From: Dysidea avara
Taxonomy: Eukaryota; Porifera; Demospongiae; Dictyoceratida; Dysideidae
Direction: 5' to 3'
Length of the DNA: 64,000 nucleotides
Assembly (NCBI RefSeq): GCF_963678975.1
Contig: NC_089273.1
Location: 10,168,614-10,232,613, forward strand
Shown: one piece after another, positions 36,476-48,161 of the stretch
Position numbering within the stretch: position 1 is the stretch's first letter
How the letters are laid out: the number at the start of each line of letters is the position of its first letter
Notes under the pieces: model-generated
Told to the model about the DNA's origin: nothing
Database searches by the model: none
What the model saw: the letters and a program-made list of their open reading frames with translations, nothing else
Program-made: the position numbers and the translations under genes

Positions 36476-37442
36476 TTTTTTTTTTGGTTTTTTTCCCGGG
36501 CTAGATGTAATGCCCTTTCCTACCACCCCCAGCACAAGAGGCAAACGTGCTGGACAAGAACTGAAAAGCGGGACATCTAAAAGTCCCTAGGGCCATTTGT
36601 TAGGCCCATTTCCGGGGAAGCATCTGGTGATCTAAACGAGATGGAGCTGCTTCCACGGATGCACATCGTCGCTGACCTCAACAAGGAGAAAGACAGGGTA
36701 CAGCGAATCCACGCCAAAGTACTACTGTACGATAAAGCACTACGTTTGGAAAGGAGCTCAGCAAGCCGGCGATAAAATGTGATGGCTTCCTTCCCCATGC
36801 CCCCAGTTGTGGCAAACACCAATGGAGTAAAAGATGCAAACTCCACCTCACGGACACGGTCACCATACTCCCTCTTCTTCTGCATCTCATGACGCCTATA
36901 CACAGATGGTATCGAAACATTGCGGTAGCTTTGTGCGTTTGGGTGAAAAACCCTTACATTGAAAAAGGCACTTTGCCGCCGCCCCCAAAATCCGCGTGCA
37001 TGAATGTCAGCCCTGGCATCATCTTGGCAGTTAGCTGATCGAGGGATAAGTTCTTCGCCACTCAGGGATTAAAGTGGTGGCTCAATTGCAACATTAGTAC
37101 AAACATTTGAAAGTAATTCAGCAGTTGTATCACGCAGGTCATTGTGGCGAACAAAGGTCAAACCACCATGTCGACAGATCATTGCATGATCAGCAGTGAA
37201 AGGCGAGCCACACACACAGTGGCTAGGAGTATTCAGTAAAGTCCATCCATAACGCAGGTGAAGAGCATCCCAGAACTCCTGCTTTGTCAGATGGTAACCC
37301 TGGTCTTGCAGTGGTAAAGCCAGAAGCCAAGAAGAGGCTCCAGGTTCACTATTCAGATCAATAGCTTTTTGAAGCTGTGAAGAGAGACCATTTCTGATCT
37401 CAAGAGCCCGTTTCTTAGAGAGAGACCATTTCTGATCTCAAG
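36476..37442 (-). pseudogene. 5'-truncated retroelement end: CCHC finger plus putative nuclease domain
   Basis: On the minus strand one frame reads through about 290 codons with a single TAA, where a C-to-T change in a glutamine codon is likely. It contains GASSWLLALPLQ, a finger CVCGSPFTADHAMIC, then ARADIHARGFWG, AFFNVRVFHP, KKREYGDRVREVE and FTPLVFATTGGMG. The D...(D/N)V...K/E pattern recalls the restriction-like endonucleases at the C-terminus of some non-LTR elements (inference). It ends in a poly(A) tract (poly-T near 36476-36497) and has a 7-bp TSD AGTATGG (36469-36475, 37443-37449), so it arrived by reverse transcription. Confidence 0.7.
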
Positions 37443-37570
37443 AGTATGGTTAAGTTGTTACGCCTCTAACCATTTGGGTGAGCGTGATATAGGGGAAAAT
37501 GTGCTGGTAATCACACCTTGACTACATAACTTGTCCACTCAACTGTTTAAAAATTGACATCTTGGTGAAA

Positions 37571-37876
37571 AACAAGTACAAAGAAAAATTTGGAATTTTC
37601 AACTAGAGTAGGGACCATAGCACATCGACAAAAAGTACTGAAACAAGCTGGAGTAGTGCACGTTATTAAATCACAGTAAAACAACAAGAAGTGTTATATC
37701 CCTACTGTGCTCAAGATACCATATATAATGGAAATGCACAGTAGGGATATAACACTTCTTGTTGTTTTACTGTGATTTAATATTGTGCACTACTCCAGCT
37801 TGTTTCAGTACTTTTTATCGATGTGCTATGGTCCCTACTCTAGTTGAAAATTCCAAAGTTTTCTTTGTACTTGTTT
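37571..37876. repeat. Large palindrome P1
   Basis: Arms of about 140 bp from AACAAGTACAAAGAAAAATT to its complement, with a 25-bp loop (37711-37735, TCAAGATACCATATATAATG...). The second copy, P2, is at 59872. Confidence 0.92.
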
Positions 37877-38384
37877 GTTAACTTTTTTTGCAAATAGATA
37901 ATTATTATGACTGGTGAACCCACGCATACCGCATCTGAAATGGCGCCGCGCCCCCCAATTATCGTATGAAGAGTGAAGTATCCATTACGCTTCGTTGTCA
38001 GCTATATTCAACCCATTACGCAGCATTTTCGAATCAAGAACTGTTCGAAAAGCACCTCTGCACACCGAGACGCATTTCGAAAGAAATGATGCCGCGCGCC
38101 CCAGTTATATCAATTATCGTATGAAAAGTGAAGTATCTATATATTACGCTTCGTTGTTGGCTGTGTTCAACCCATTACACAACAATAAGAATCAAGAACT
38201 GTTTGACAAGCACCTCTGCTATAAAAATAACCGCTATGAAAAATACGGACGATTTCCGTTACGTGAAGGGAAGCCATCACGTGCCATCGCCAAATTGACA
38301 CTTTTCGTTGTGAGCAAAGATGAATGGGACACAAAGGAGGACACTGGTAAGTCCATGAAGAATGCATTGTATGTACTGCGGTAT

Positions 38385-38697
38385 TTATTTATTTATTAAT
38401 GCTTTACAGCACAAGTGCTGAAGGTCTGTAGGACACCTGGTCCTACAGCCTGTTCAAAGACTTTAGCTGCTAGACTTTAGCTACTTAAGGTGTGTTTGAA
38501 AAGTTGGAGAAAGGAGAAAAAATCCATGACTGGACCTAGGTAGCCTCGAACCTGCAGCCATCCGATTTACGCTCGAACGCTTACAGGAGTCTACCAGGTG
38601 GTCAGGATGTTTTCTCCTTGATATTTTCATGTAATTATATCCATAGAAATTCTAGAGAGTAACTCATTATCTCTAAGTACCCCAAGTAGAACCAGAT
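38385..38697 (-). mobile_element. tRNA-derived SINE
   Basis: On the minus strand, an A-box-like TGGTAGACTCC (38596-38586) and a good B box GGTTCGAGGC (38552-38543), ending in a TAAATAAATAA-type tail at 38385. It is flanked by GGTAT (38380-38384, 38698-38702). The second composite-repeat copy gives the empty site. Confidence 0.78.
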
Positions 38698-38807
38698 GGT
38701 ATGCCAAAAGGCACCTGTAGGGATGAAGCGACGTCGAACAGTGAAAAAATCAAGCCCACAGCCTTAGCCGTTATCGAGTTATGCTTGTCTGAAGGTATCA
38801 GTCAGTA

Positions 38808-40622
38808 TTATTATTATTATTATTTATCTGATTTGTCAAAAAAGACAGGGTGACACCAAAAGGCAGAGCCTGTACAAGGGTGTTTCCCTAGAAGATACAA
38901 AACCAAAAACGGAGGGGACAAATACAGAGAAAACACAGCTACAAAAACCAAGAAAGAACACATACACATATAAATTAAATACAACAAAACAGTTTATACA
39001 CAGCTTGGCGAAACTTAGATGAGCTGAGATCAAATACATCACACGATAGAGTGTTCCATAAGAAAACAGTGTTCACAAAGAAAGAATGTCTATGAGAATT
39101 GATAGAAGACTGTAGCGGAACAAGGGTGAGAGGATGCGCTCGGGTACAGGATGTATTGAAATTACAGTAATTTGATAGCTTCAAAGAATCGTACCTACCT
39201 TTTAGGATGTCATAAAGCATAGTCACGCTCAAATAATTCCTTCGAGATGACAGTGTTGGCCAGTGTAACTCTTGTAAACAAGCATTAGAAGATTTATTCC
39301 AACACTTATGTAACGGTGACCAACGACTTCCACAGGCCCAACGTGCAGCACGTCGTTGGACAGATTCCACTGTGGACTTATCAGAAACAGTGTGAGGATT
39401 CCACACAGTGCAAGCGTACTCTAGTGAAGGTCGCACTAAAGACTTATAGACCATGGATTTGACCTCAGTTGTAGCACCCCATAAAGTGTGACATAGAAAA
39501 TTCAAGGACTTGCTGGCTTTGGCTGCAACATACTTGCAGTGGTGTGACCATGACAAACTTGATTGAAAGAAAACTCCCAAATATTTCACAGAGGATTTCC
39601 AGGATAGAAGAGAGCGGTTTATGAAATAATCATAAAATATTTTTTTACGTTTATTTGAAATAAGAAAAGCGTCACACTTGGATGCATTCAATCGAAGTTG
39701 CCACTTGTCTGCCCAATCACAAATGCAATCAAGGTCCTCTTGTAACAATTTACAGTCAGATTCACACTTAATTTCCTTGTACAAGGTGACATCATCTGCG
39801 TAGAGTTTCAATTTAGAGTGCTTGACAACACTGTGCAAATCGTCAATATATAGTAAAAACAACAAGGGGCCTAAAACAGACCCTTGAGGAACTCCTGATT
39901 TAACACTTAACCAATCCGAATAAGCACCATTCACAACAACACGTTGCCATCTGTGTGTTAAAAAGGAGCGTATCCATTGCAGTAGCTTACCATCAATACC
40001 CAATAACTGTAATTTAAGAAGAAGATGCTCATGGGCCACGGAGTCAAAGGCCTTAGCAAAATCTAGCAAGACACAACGTACACTACTACGTAGTTCCAAA
40101 CATAGACTCCAATCATGTACAGCAGGCAAGAGTAATGATACTGTTGAACGACGGGAACGAAAACCAAACTGTGCATCACTTAAGCGATTTGATTTTTCCA
40201 GAACTTCTGTTAGTTTCCTACAAATAATTCTCTCCATAATCTTCACCACAATAGATGTTAAGCTGATGGGTCTGTAATTTGCTGCAACTCTACGATCTCC
40301 TTTTTTGTGAATAGGTACAACGTTTGCTGTAGTCCAATCTTTGGGAAGTAAACCCATTGACATACTTTGATTAAACAAATTACATAGGGACTCACATATA
40401 AAATCAGCACTTCTTTTTAATATCTGCAGAGTTAATAAATCAGGACCACAAGCTTTATTAAGATTTAATTGTAATAATTCTTGATAGACATCTTGAGTAG
40501 TAAAGGTAATTGATTCGACAATAGATGATAATTTACTAGTGGTTCTCAAAGAACTTAAATCAGAACAATCTTCATCAGTAAAAACAGAATAGAAGTACTT
40601 GTTGGACACATCTGCTCTAGCA
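38808..40622 (-). mobile_element. 5'-truncated LINE with (AAT)n tail
   Basis: Inserted in CAGT repeats of the composite repeat (CAGTCAGT at both ends). The empty site is visible near 60610. The 3' end is an ATT-rich tail at 38808-38823. It contains the intact ORF listed separately. Confidence 0.85.
38975..40609 (-). CDS. LINE reverse transcriptase, uninterrupted ORF (N-terminal truncation)
   Basis: 544 codons without a stop. Motifs in order: NYRPISL (111-117), FGFRSRRST (148-156), LDFAKAFDSV (182-191), GVPQGSVLGPLL (239-250), YADD (270-273), CDWADKWQLRLNASKC, then a C-terminus with ESVQRRAARWAC and VFLWNTLS. It copies LINE RNA at a nicked target. The endonuclease domain and ORF1 are missing because of 5' truncation, so it cannot act alone. 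The intact frame says the insertion is young. Group is Jockey/CR1-like by eye. Confidence 0.92.
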   Translation of the reverse strand: MSNKYFYSVFTDEDCSDLSSLRTTSKLSSIVESITFTTQDVYQELLQLNLNKACGPDLLTLQILKRSADFICESLCNLFNQSMSMGLLPKDWTTANVVPIHKKGDRRVAANYRPISLTSIVVKIMERIICRKLTEVLEKSNRLSDAQFGFRSRRSTVSLLLPAVHDWSLCLELRSSVRCVLLDFAKAFDSVAHEHLLLKLQLLGIDGKLLQWIRSFLTHRWQRVVVNGAYSDWLSVKSGVPQGSVLGPLLFLLYIDDLHSVVKHSKLKLYADDVTLYKEIKCESDCKLLQEDLDCICDWADKWQLRLNASKCDAFLISNKRKKIFYDYFINRSLLSWKSSVKYLGVFFQSSLSWSHHCKYVAAKASKSLNFLCHTLWGATTEVKSMVYKSLVRPSLEYACTVWNPHTVSDKSTVESVQRRAARWACGSRWSPLHKCWNKSSNACLQELHWPTLSSRRNYLSVTMLYDILKGRYDSLKLSNYCNFNTSCTRAHPLTLVPLQSSINSHRHSFFVNTVFLWNTLSCDVFDLSSSKFRQAVYKLFCCI

Positions 40623-40850
40623 CAGTCAGTCAGTTACTTACTCAGTCAGTAGAAAATTCCGTTAAATAAATAATTTTTAAAATTCCGTAGCAACTTGTTG
40701 AAAGCATTTCGGGTCGATCTGAAAGCTTTTTTGGGCTTAGTTTCACCTAACCAATACTGCCTGATCGTCGTTAGGGGAAATTGAGGCTGTTTTTTGGGTG
40801 ATATTAATTCGTGGGCCACGCCTACTCCTTTGTGGTCCCTACTATAACTA

Positions 40851-41214
40851 ATAGCGAAGTTATCGTCGCTGCAATTCAGCAACAAACGCACTTAGCCTAG
40901 TTCAATCAGGCTCATGTGATTAGGCTTGGGTATGGTTGGTAGTGATAAACTGCCTAAATTCATTTGTTTATTATTACTGGGCAGGCAATGTTTGTATTGA
41001 GGGATAAAATCACAATTGTTGTAGCACTGCATAAGACATCAACTGTTTAGATGGCAGAAATCACGTGAGCTCAACTGTAATTTTCTTAGCGCCATTAAAT
41101 TTTATTTTAAGATTCCTGACTACGATACCGATAACTTCACTTTTAGCCGTACTTTAGGGATCATACAGTTGTTTTACGTTAAAATTTCTATTTGTAAGCA
41201 GTTAATTTATAAGT
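40851..41214. other. Unassigned interior of the long inverted-repeat element
   Basis: Between the composite repeat and the right arm. Nothing recognised. Confidence 0.4.
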
Positions 41215-41999
41215 AGGCAAGTTATGTAGTCAAGGTGTGATTTCCTGCAAATTTTGCCCTATATCATGCTCACCCAGATGGTTAGAGGCGTCACAACTTA
41301 ACCATACTTTGCATGTGACTTCTTTGTCGATGGATGATTACTACTGTGGTGTGAGGAAGTTTGGGCTATCAATCATTTGTTGTCCGTTGATGAAAACCCG
41401 TTCTTGGAGCCCAAATTCGTGCTCAAATGATGCAGCGAAAGGAATCCTACCTCACCAATCAAACTATCAATACTTTTAGGCGAAGGTTTACTCACAGAGG
41501 AAGGTTGAACTCCAGTATTGCGATAAAAGATCAAGGCTTCTGAGAGTTACAGCTTGTAATATCGGATTTTGCAGATATTTAGATCGATTTCTACCCCAAT
41601 AATTATGGCGATGGAATTTATTGCCACTGCAGCTGTATTCAAGTGAGAGTTAGTCCAACATGTAACAGCAGTTAGCAAATCATTTTGAAGAAGTCAAATT
41701 TTTACATTGGAAACCCTAGATAAGAGCTGTGTTTCGGCTAGTCTCGAGCGAGCGAGACTACGTTTTGAGCGTTCGATTCGTGTTGAGTAAATCCAGACTT
41801 TAAAAAGGGAGTTCCACTTTGGAATTGCAATGTTTGTAACGCGATAAGTGGGCGTGGCTCACGAAAGAGCTATGCGATAGCGTTTATAAGATGATTAAGA
41901 ATGTTCACAATTTTGTGTTATCTGGGAATACCGAAATCTTGTCATCACTAGATTGTTATACAGATTTATCCATTGCTATTGCGTCTTCCAGTAATTTCA

Positions 42000-42120
42000 C
42001 CATTACTGGCCATGGTTAGGGTCAGTAATGCGGAAAAAAAAATTACTGGCCATGGTTAGGGTCCGCAATGCGAAAAAATTACTGGTCATGGTTAGGGTTA
42101 AAAAAAAAATTACTGGCCAT
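42000..42120. repeat. Short tandem repeat with A-runs
   Basis: Four units of TTACTGGCCATGGTTAGGGT separated by runs of A. Confidence 0.85.
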
Positions 42121-42265
42121 GGGCATGGTTTATCCTAGTCTCGTGCCCAGACCACTTTTTTTTCTTATTGTGTGGGGGCAGAGAAAAAAGGGTCTGGTGG
42201 ATCTCCAAAACATTTTTTGTGCAGCCAGAACTACAACTTTTGGGGATCGTTGATTAGTGGTGATG

Positions 42266-42551
42266 AACGATCCACCAGACACCACCACACTCACCACTTT
42301 ATCCAACCCAGTACACGGTCCAGATATTATCAACATGCTTTTTTCCAAGAACAATCAAAGATTGGAACAGCTTGCCAGTATCTGTCATAGAATCAGAAAA
42401 CATAGATACATTTACTAATTACTTATTGTCTATCTAATTGTTTGCTGTATATCTTATGTGTATGTGTGATTTCTTTGGGGTGTTGATCGCCCCCTGGGCG
42501 CATCGGTAATTGCCGTCTGCCCAGTAACAATAAATAAATAAAAATAAATGA
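42266..42551 (+). pseudogene. LINE 3' end fragment
   Basis: In one frame the C-terminal LINE pattern FFPRTIKDWNSLPVSVIE and IDTFTNYL is followed by a stop at about 42440, a short 3' UTR and an AATAAATAAATA tail. Only about 50 codons remain. Confidence 0.7.
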
Positions 42552-42676
42552 ATAGCAAAGGTTTGTTAACGAAGCGACAATAGGAAATACGGTGCGCGTT
42601 TGCTTAGCAAGGCTGCATCCTTGGGTACACGCGCCGTATTTCCTATTGTCGCTTCGTTAACAAGCCTTTGCTATCC
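42552..42676. repeat. Hairpin element
   Basis: AGCAAAGGTTTGTTAACGAA pairs with TTCGTTAACAAGCCTTTGCT. The stem is about 45 bp and the loop about 30 bp. Confidence 0.88.
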
Positions 42677-43159
42677 ATCACCACTAATCAACGATCCCCA
42701 AAAGTTGTAGATCTGGCTGCACTAAAAATGTATTGGAGATCCACCAGACACTTTTTTTTCTCCGCCCCCACACAAAAAGAAAAAAAGCGGTCTGGGCACG
42801 AGACTAGGTTTATCCATCAAGATTCAACTGAACCACACAAATGAACTTACTTCTTTAGCCACATTGCACTTGCACAATTGCATCCACTGCAACATCATCA
42901 ATGTAAATTTTATTCTACTGCAACATATATTATATAACCAAATATAGTATAGCAGGATAGAATTTGCTGGGAGAATGTCACTTGGATGATATTGTAGTTA
43001 ATTTAGCATCAATGGTTTATTGTGGAAAAGGCATATCCTTGTGCATGATCATAATACAACTGCCATGATGAATAGGACAACTATATACTATCAGCAACTT
43101 CCTTGTTAGACATGTATTGCAATGTCCACTAAATGATGATGAGCGAGTATTCAAGGTTT

Positions 43160-43393
43160 CACTGCTTAAAGTTTCTTAGTTTACTAGAGTAGTACATCTC
43201 CAGGATATGGAACAGTTCACAATTTACTCTTTTAGTAACTTTTCAGTAAACCCACATTCACTGATGTTTTACTGAGAGTGTTACAACATGTTCCATATGC
43301 CAAAAGTTACTGATATTTTACTATCAGTATAACTGGGTACAACTATTGTAAAGCAGCTTAACAAATTAGTAAACTAAGAATCTTTAAGCAGTG
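43160..43393. mobile_element. CACTG-ended MITE, 3-bp TSD
   Basis: Ends CACTGCTTAAAG and CTTTAAGCAGTG with arms of about 35 bp. Flanked by TTT (43157-43159, 43394-43396). Fits CACTA-type derivatives. Confidence 0.75.
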
Positions 43394-43439
43394 TTTGGTT
43401 TGCTACTTTCCATTACATTGTACCAAACTCTGTACACAG

Positions 43440-43910
43440 CAATGGCGGATCCAGGATAGGGCATTTGGGGCAAATTCCCCCCCCTCACCTTGTGGAAGAG
43501 CCAGCCATACTTGTGGTTAAAATACTAAACTTTATGTCAGGCCAAGATCAGCTTAGCTATATAACTCATGAAAATATGCACATTTTACTAGCACTTATTA
43601 CAATTTCACCTGAAACTGAAGCAAAGCAATGTCAAACTAGCTGTTAAATTGTAACTTCGTGCGTGCTAAGCGCCTCTAAAATTAATTATTGTGTTGCTGT
43701 TTAAGACGTTTGTAGCCCTTTAACAGTTTTTAAGACTTCACAACCATCTTCAAAGGCCAAAGTGGCAAAAATCATCAGTGAGACACTACAGAGGTGATTA
43801 TTTGCTGCTTCAAAAATGCAGCAACTAGCAAGAGAATCTGGATCTCCCCAACCACCTACAACTTAGCCTGTTTGTGCCCCTCCCCTTGCTGGCTCCTGGA
43901 TCCGCCCCTG
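43440..43910. mobile_element. 5-bp-TSD MITE family, copy 1
   Basis: Ends CAATGGCGGATCCAGGAT and TCCTGGATCCGCCCCTG, TSD CACAG (43435-43439, 43911-43915). About 90% like the copy at 48909 by eye. Confidence 0.88.
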
Positions 43911-43915
43911 CACAG

Positions 43916-44780
43916 TTAATATTAAAATATTTCACTCCGTATTTTATGATATTGTCAGCTATGATGAACCTGTTATTCAACTCTCCTTAGTTTATTATAA
44001 TTTAAACTATTTGTGGATTGAGAACTATACTTTTGCATATGTAGATGCACATGAAACAAAGACTGGCTATGGAAGTATCCAATGAAAAATAAAGCTATAA
44101 TTGTAATAGATATTCCACCTGTTATGTAATTCAGTAGCCAAAATTAAAGATTGTATATTTTGTTTGAACAAACTCATACCTGCTATGTGTTTTTGATTAT
44201 TTGTCGTAGTTGATGGTCACAACTTATCATCGTGGTATTGTAATCATAGTAGGGTGCTTACCAGAAATGGGAACCAGCTTTGGCTTGAAATAATTAGAAT
44301 TTTCATGTTTAGTGGGTTGTTAATAAGAGCAGGGAACAGTTTTAAAAATATTTCAAGAATTTTAAGGTTTTGAGAATGGTTTACAATCATTAACAGATAA
44401 ATTTGCACTATAAAGTTTGTGATTTGATCATTAATTCTTTTAGGTGTCAGATGTGCCCATATGGGTGATTTTCCAAAATTCGGTCACATATATCAATTTT
44501 ACACCATGCTGAATAACAGATGTGTAATGCACTACTCTGCTACACTTGTGGCTATGAATGGAACATTAAACATACAGGGCAATACGGCAAGCTCAATATT
44601 TTGTTTTTTCAAGTAGTATAATAACAATTAAAGGGGAAGATTGATTTCATTGCAATGATTGTGATCAACTAATAGTTTAATCCAAATACTAGCTATGTTC
44701 TAGTTGGAGAATGTACTAACATAAGATTTGCTGATAATGGAATGTCTCGGAATGTCTCAGTACATTTCCTCCAGCAATAC
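43916..44780. other. Unassigned sequence
   Basis: A single TGTGACC-like end is visible at 44455-44490 (TTTTCCAAAATTCGGTCACA). Nothing else seen. Confidence 0.4.
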
Positions 44781-44789
44781 TTCAAGTAC

Positions 44790-46790
44790 TCCACCACCAA
44801 CTGACCACTATTCTTTTACCTTAATTGAAAACAAAAAATTTAATGCAACTGCAGCATCTGATAACTATGTATTTGTATCACCATAACAACCACTGCAAAT
44901 GGCTACCTAATGCAGCGTATGCTAGCTACCACCCTTTTCGAAGTGTGAATAAAAAGATTTGTAAAGTTTTTAACCATTCTGATCCTTTGGTTACTCATAT
45001 TAGAATATGCCTTTGTTCACAGGATAAAAAATATAACTGTAGTCTTGATGTATTGGGACCTGTGTACCCTGGACAAGTGTTAAAAACAAACCTGCAATAC
45101 CTGGTAGTAAAGAAATGTCTCTTCTTTATGCCAAATCTTTACCCGAATCAGCTTGCAGAGTTGCCCATCACACTGATGTGACAACTGTATTAAACGAAGT
45201 TTGTAATTTTACTATTGTTTCAAATACAACTAAAGAATATGAATTGCTCTTAACAGCACAACCAGATATGCATACTCTCTATATGATACCTTTTATGTAC
45301 AACTCATGAAATGTCCGGTAGGTTTTATGCTGAATAATGTAGTGTGTGACTGTGATCCACTTTTACGTAGAAGCAATTTACATGTTGATACCTGTTACAT
45401 AGATTTTGCAACCATCAAACGTCCTGCTAATAGCTAGGCATCTAGTCAAGTATTGTCAAACATAACCAAGTACTTTTCATCCACTAATTGCTTTATGGAT
45501 TATTGTTTACCACACTCATCAGCACTCAAATTGTCTAATCCTGACTTGCTGATACAGTGTCAGTTTAATAGGAGTGGTATCTTGTGTTCACAATGTCAAC
45601 AGGGACTTAGCATGGTATTTGGATCATTTAGGTGTATGAAGTGTACTACTGTCCCATCACTCTCATGATACAGCTCTGAGGATACCTCTATAGGATAGTA
45701 GGAACAATGTAGCTAGTACAGGAAGAGATCTAGTATATGTTAGTCATTGTATTCTGTAGAAGTAGTGACTTGCTTTGATAATGAAAGTAGCTATTAATAT
45801 CAGATACAATGGAAAGAATAACTGTAGCCACATCTTAGCATAACTGTCTATCCCATTGCAATAACATGCTTCAATACCCAAATCTAAGTTGATGAAAGAG
45901 ATAGACACTTTAAGAGGTTTAAACGCATTGTCATTTACCAGGAAAATAGAGTTATTGGTACTAACAATGTTAGCATAAAAAAGTAATTATTCCATTGATA
46001 GTTCCATTAGTAGCTGAGAGGTTGAGAAGATGTAGCAACAATACCAAAACAATTCCTACTACTATTACTAACAGTGTTGTTCTCTTATTCTACTATAGTT
46101 GAACTACCAAGTGGTCATCAACATGTAGTGTGGTCTGATGATGCCAGCGTTCCATTGTTTGGTGTAAAGTTTACCATACTTTATGTCTTGTGTTGTTCTT
46201 AAATTGATTCCTTTTAATTTCATCTTAATGTATACAAGATGGTTGGCATGATTCAAACTTTGAAGCCATTGATAGATGCATTCCAGGGTTCACAAAAAGA
46301 CAATTTTTACCATTGGCCAACTGGATTGCAGTACATAATTATTGTAATTAGGAACATATTCCTTGCATTATAATTATGCAGTTAATGCCAGCATAAGATT
46401 AACAATTTCAGCAATGTTTCTGGTTTTCTTTAGTGTAGCTAGTGAACCATACAAAAACAAATTTTTAAGCATCCAAGAACTTATTCTTTTAAATCTTTCC
46501 ACATGGGAGTCTGGTATCAAAGTTGTGACAGCACATTTTCCATAACCACTAATGTAATGATCACTACCATATTACTTCACTTCAGTACAATGGTGTTTTA
46601 CCATTTCCTCACCCACACATGTAACTGTAACCTCATGATGATATTGCTCACTACTAAGGAAAGGCAGCTTTGGCATGTAGTAAAAAACCAGATTGTTCAT
46701 GTGATGTGCACTTGCTGAACATTCCTGAGCAATCTCATAACCACAGTGAGTATCGTGAAGGACTTGTTAGTGATGACTTTCATAACTAAA
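44790..46790 (+). pseudogene. Large multi-pass membrane protein, degraded (sponge-type family)
   Basis: Pieces in several frames form an ordered protein. A cysteine-bearing ectodomain contains HIRICLCSQDKKYNCSLDV, VAHHTDVTTV and a C-rich FNRSGILCSQCQQGLSMVF. Hydrophobic segments follow around 46120-46640, with GVKFTILYV and LKPLIDAFQGS. The acidic tail SEYREGLVSDD ends in a stop near 46790. The order and wording fit a family of big sponge membrane proteins I recall only from experience; I cannot name it. Several stops and at least two frame shifts break it. The N-terminus is not defined. Confidence 0.5.
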
Positions 46791-47364
46791 CTGTAGCTAC
46801 AGCCAACATACACTCCATATACAACAACACACAAACACACTACTGTATTTTACATGCTAATATTTGTAGAAACCACACTACGTGTATAGATGATTTCTGC
46901 ATAGGTATAATCGAAGTGCTGCAGCAGATGATAATTGAATGAGGTACTAGGGGAAGGATGAGAGATATTACTATAGATACATTGCAATAGTTCCTTCATC
47001 ATGTGATGCTTTAGGACTTTAATTAAGGTATCTGTAAACTGTTAGACATTTCTTTTCTTGATCCAAGAAAAAATTTTGGACTATAATAGGGAGGCATTTT
47101 AAATTCTTCAACTTTCTATTGCTCTGGGAACCTCATGGACTTGCAGAAGGAAATCCAAAATTAATAATATTAGTAAACTATGGCAACATAAAAGTACAGA
47201 AAATACAATAGCATTGCTCAAGTTCACTTTTGATCATTATACACTTCTCTTGATGATAGGTGATGATAAGGTCAAACCTTTGCTCTAACACAAAGCTGAT
47301 GTGTTTCTTGTTGAAATATTTTTTACCAAATGTATTCTGGTTAGACACTCACAAGCTCTCTCCT
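46791..47364. other. Unassigned sequence
   Basis: Nothing recognised. Confidence 0.4.
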
Positions 47365-47369
47365 AAATA

Positions 47370-47821
47370 CAGTGGTGGATCCAAGAAAGGCACAGAAGGC
47401 ATGTGCTCCAAAAAATATACAAGGTCAAGATACTCTAATAGAGCAGTCAGTTTAATGTTCTAACAGAAGAGTCACAAAAAATAACACTATTGACTATTGG
47501 GAATCCTCCACGTGCAGTTGTTGAGAATAAAACTAGCATCTGCAGCACTATTCCATACATGGGTACCTGCCAAGAATATTTGCAAATGAAATGTACATGG
47601 TCTTTTGTATGACATTCTTTAGGCTAGCTGAAGTATTCTCATCACTGTCACTTATCCCTAAGCAACTCTTCAGTCCACTTAGAAGCAGTATCATAACAAC
47701 TGTGCCACTAAATTTCAATCCTAATACATATGAAATAGCTTTAGCTTCTGGGGAGCTGTGGACTCCTTATTCCATAATACACACCTCCTACCCTAGTGCA
47801 ACCCCTTGCTAACCACCCCTG
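47370..47821. mobile_element. 5-bp-TSD MITE family, copy 2
   Basis: Starts CAGTGGTGGATCCAAGAAAG and ends AACCACCCCTG, TSD AAATA (47365-47369, 47822-47826). Carries TACTCTAATAGAGCAGTCAG at 47431. Interior differs from copies 1 and 4. Confidence 0.78.
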
Positions 47822-48161
47822 AAATATATACTATGAACCATTGACAAAGGAAAGTGACATTTCCGGACCAAAAATCAGCATGGAAATGCACAGGAAGTGT
47901 CATTGTTGAATTTACTATATAAAACCTGGAGAGTAAACCTATATACTGTAAATGTCATATGTGATATTTCCTAAAACATTGGAATTTTCATGTGTCTGGA
48001 CATTTCCTCTGCCAAAAATTTGACATGTTGTTAGATTTCCTGCATGCATTCAGAAATTTGACATTTACATGAGATTTCCTAAGTCAAGGACACATGGCAT
48101 GTAGTGAGATTTCCTACACTATTCAGAAATTTGACATTCACATGAGATTTCCTAAGTCATG

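Larger units (their letters stand above)
37877..40850 (+). repeat. Composite repeat, copy 1 (interrupted)
   Basis: 37877-38384, 38698-38807 and 40623-40850 align with 60171-60830 with only the SINE and LINE removed. It includes an internal direct duplication (about 37955-38075 against 38100-38220). ORF 37995-38399 (for example GKPSRAIAKLTLFVVSKDEW) reads through repeat sequence and is not assigned a function. Confidence 0.75.
36044..41738. mobile_element. Long inverted-repeat element, heavily nested
   Basis: 36044-36475 pairs with 41302-41738, and the left arm resumes at 37450-37560, pairing with about 41215-41301 (GACTACATAACTTG). So one arm was split by the retroelement at 36476-37442. Between the arms sit a palindrome, a composite repeat, a SINE and a LINE. 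Original content unknown. Confidence 0.7.
42128..42815. mobile_element. Inverted-repeat element with nested LINE end and hairpin
   Basis: TAGTCTCGTGCCCAGACC at left pairs with GGTCTGGGCACGAGACTA at right. Arms of about 135 bp run to CAACGATCCCC. The loop has been filled by the next two features. Confidence 0.78.

Noticed and set aside
42000-42120. Telomere-like repeat (TTAGGG words)
   Set aside because: GGTTAGGGT occurs once per longer unit, not in tandem, so it is not telomeric.
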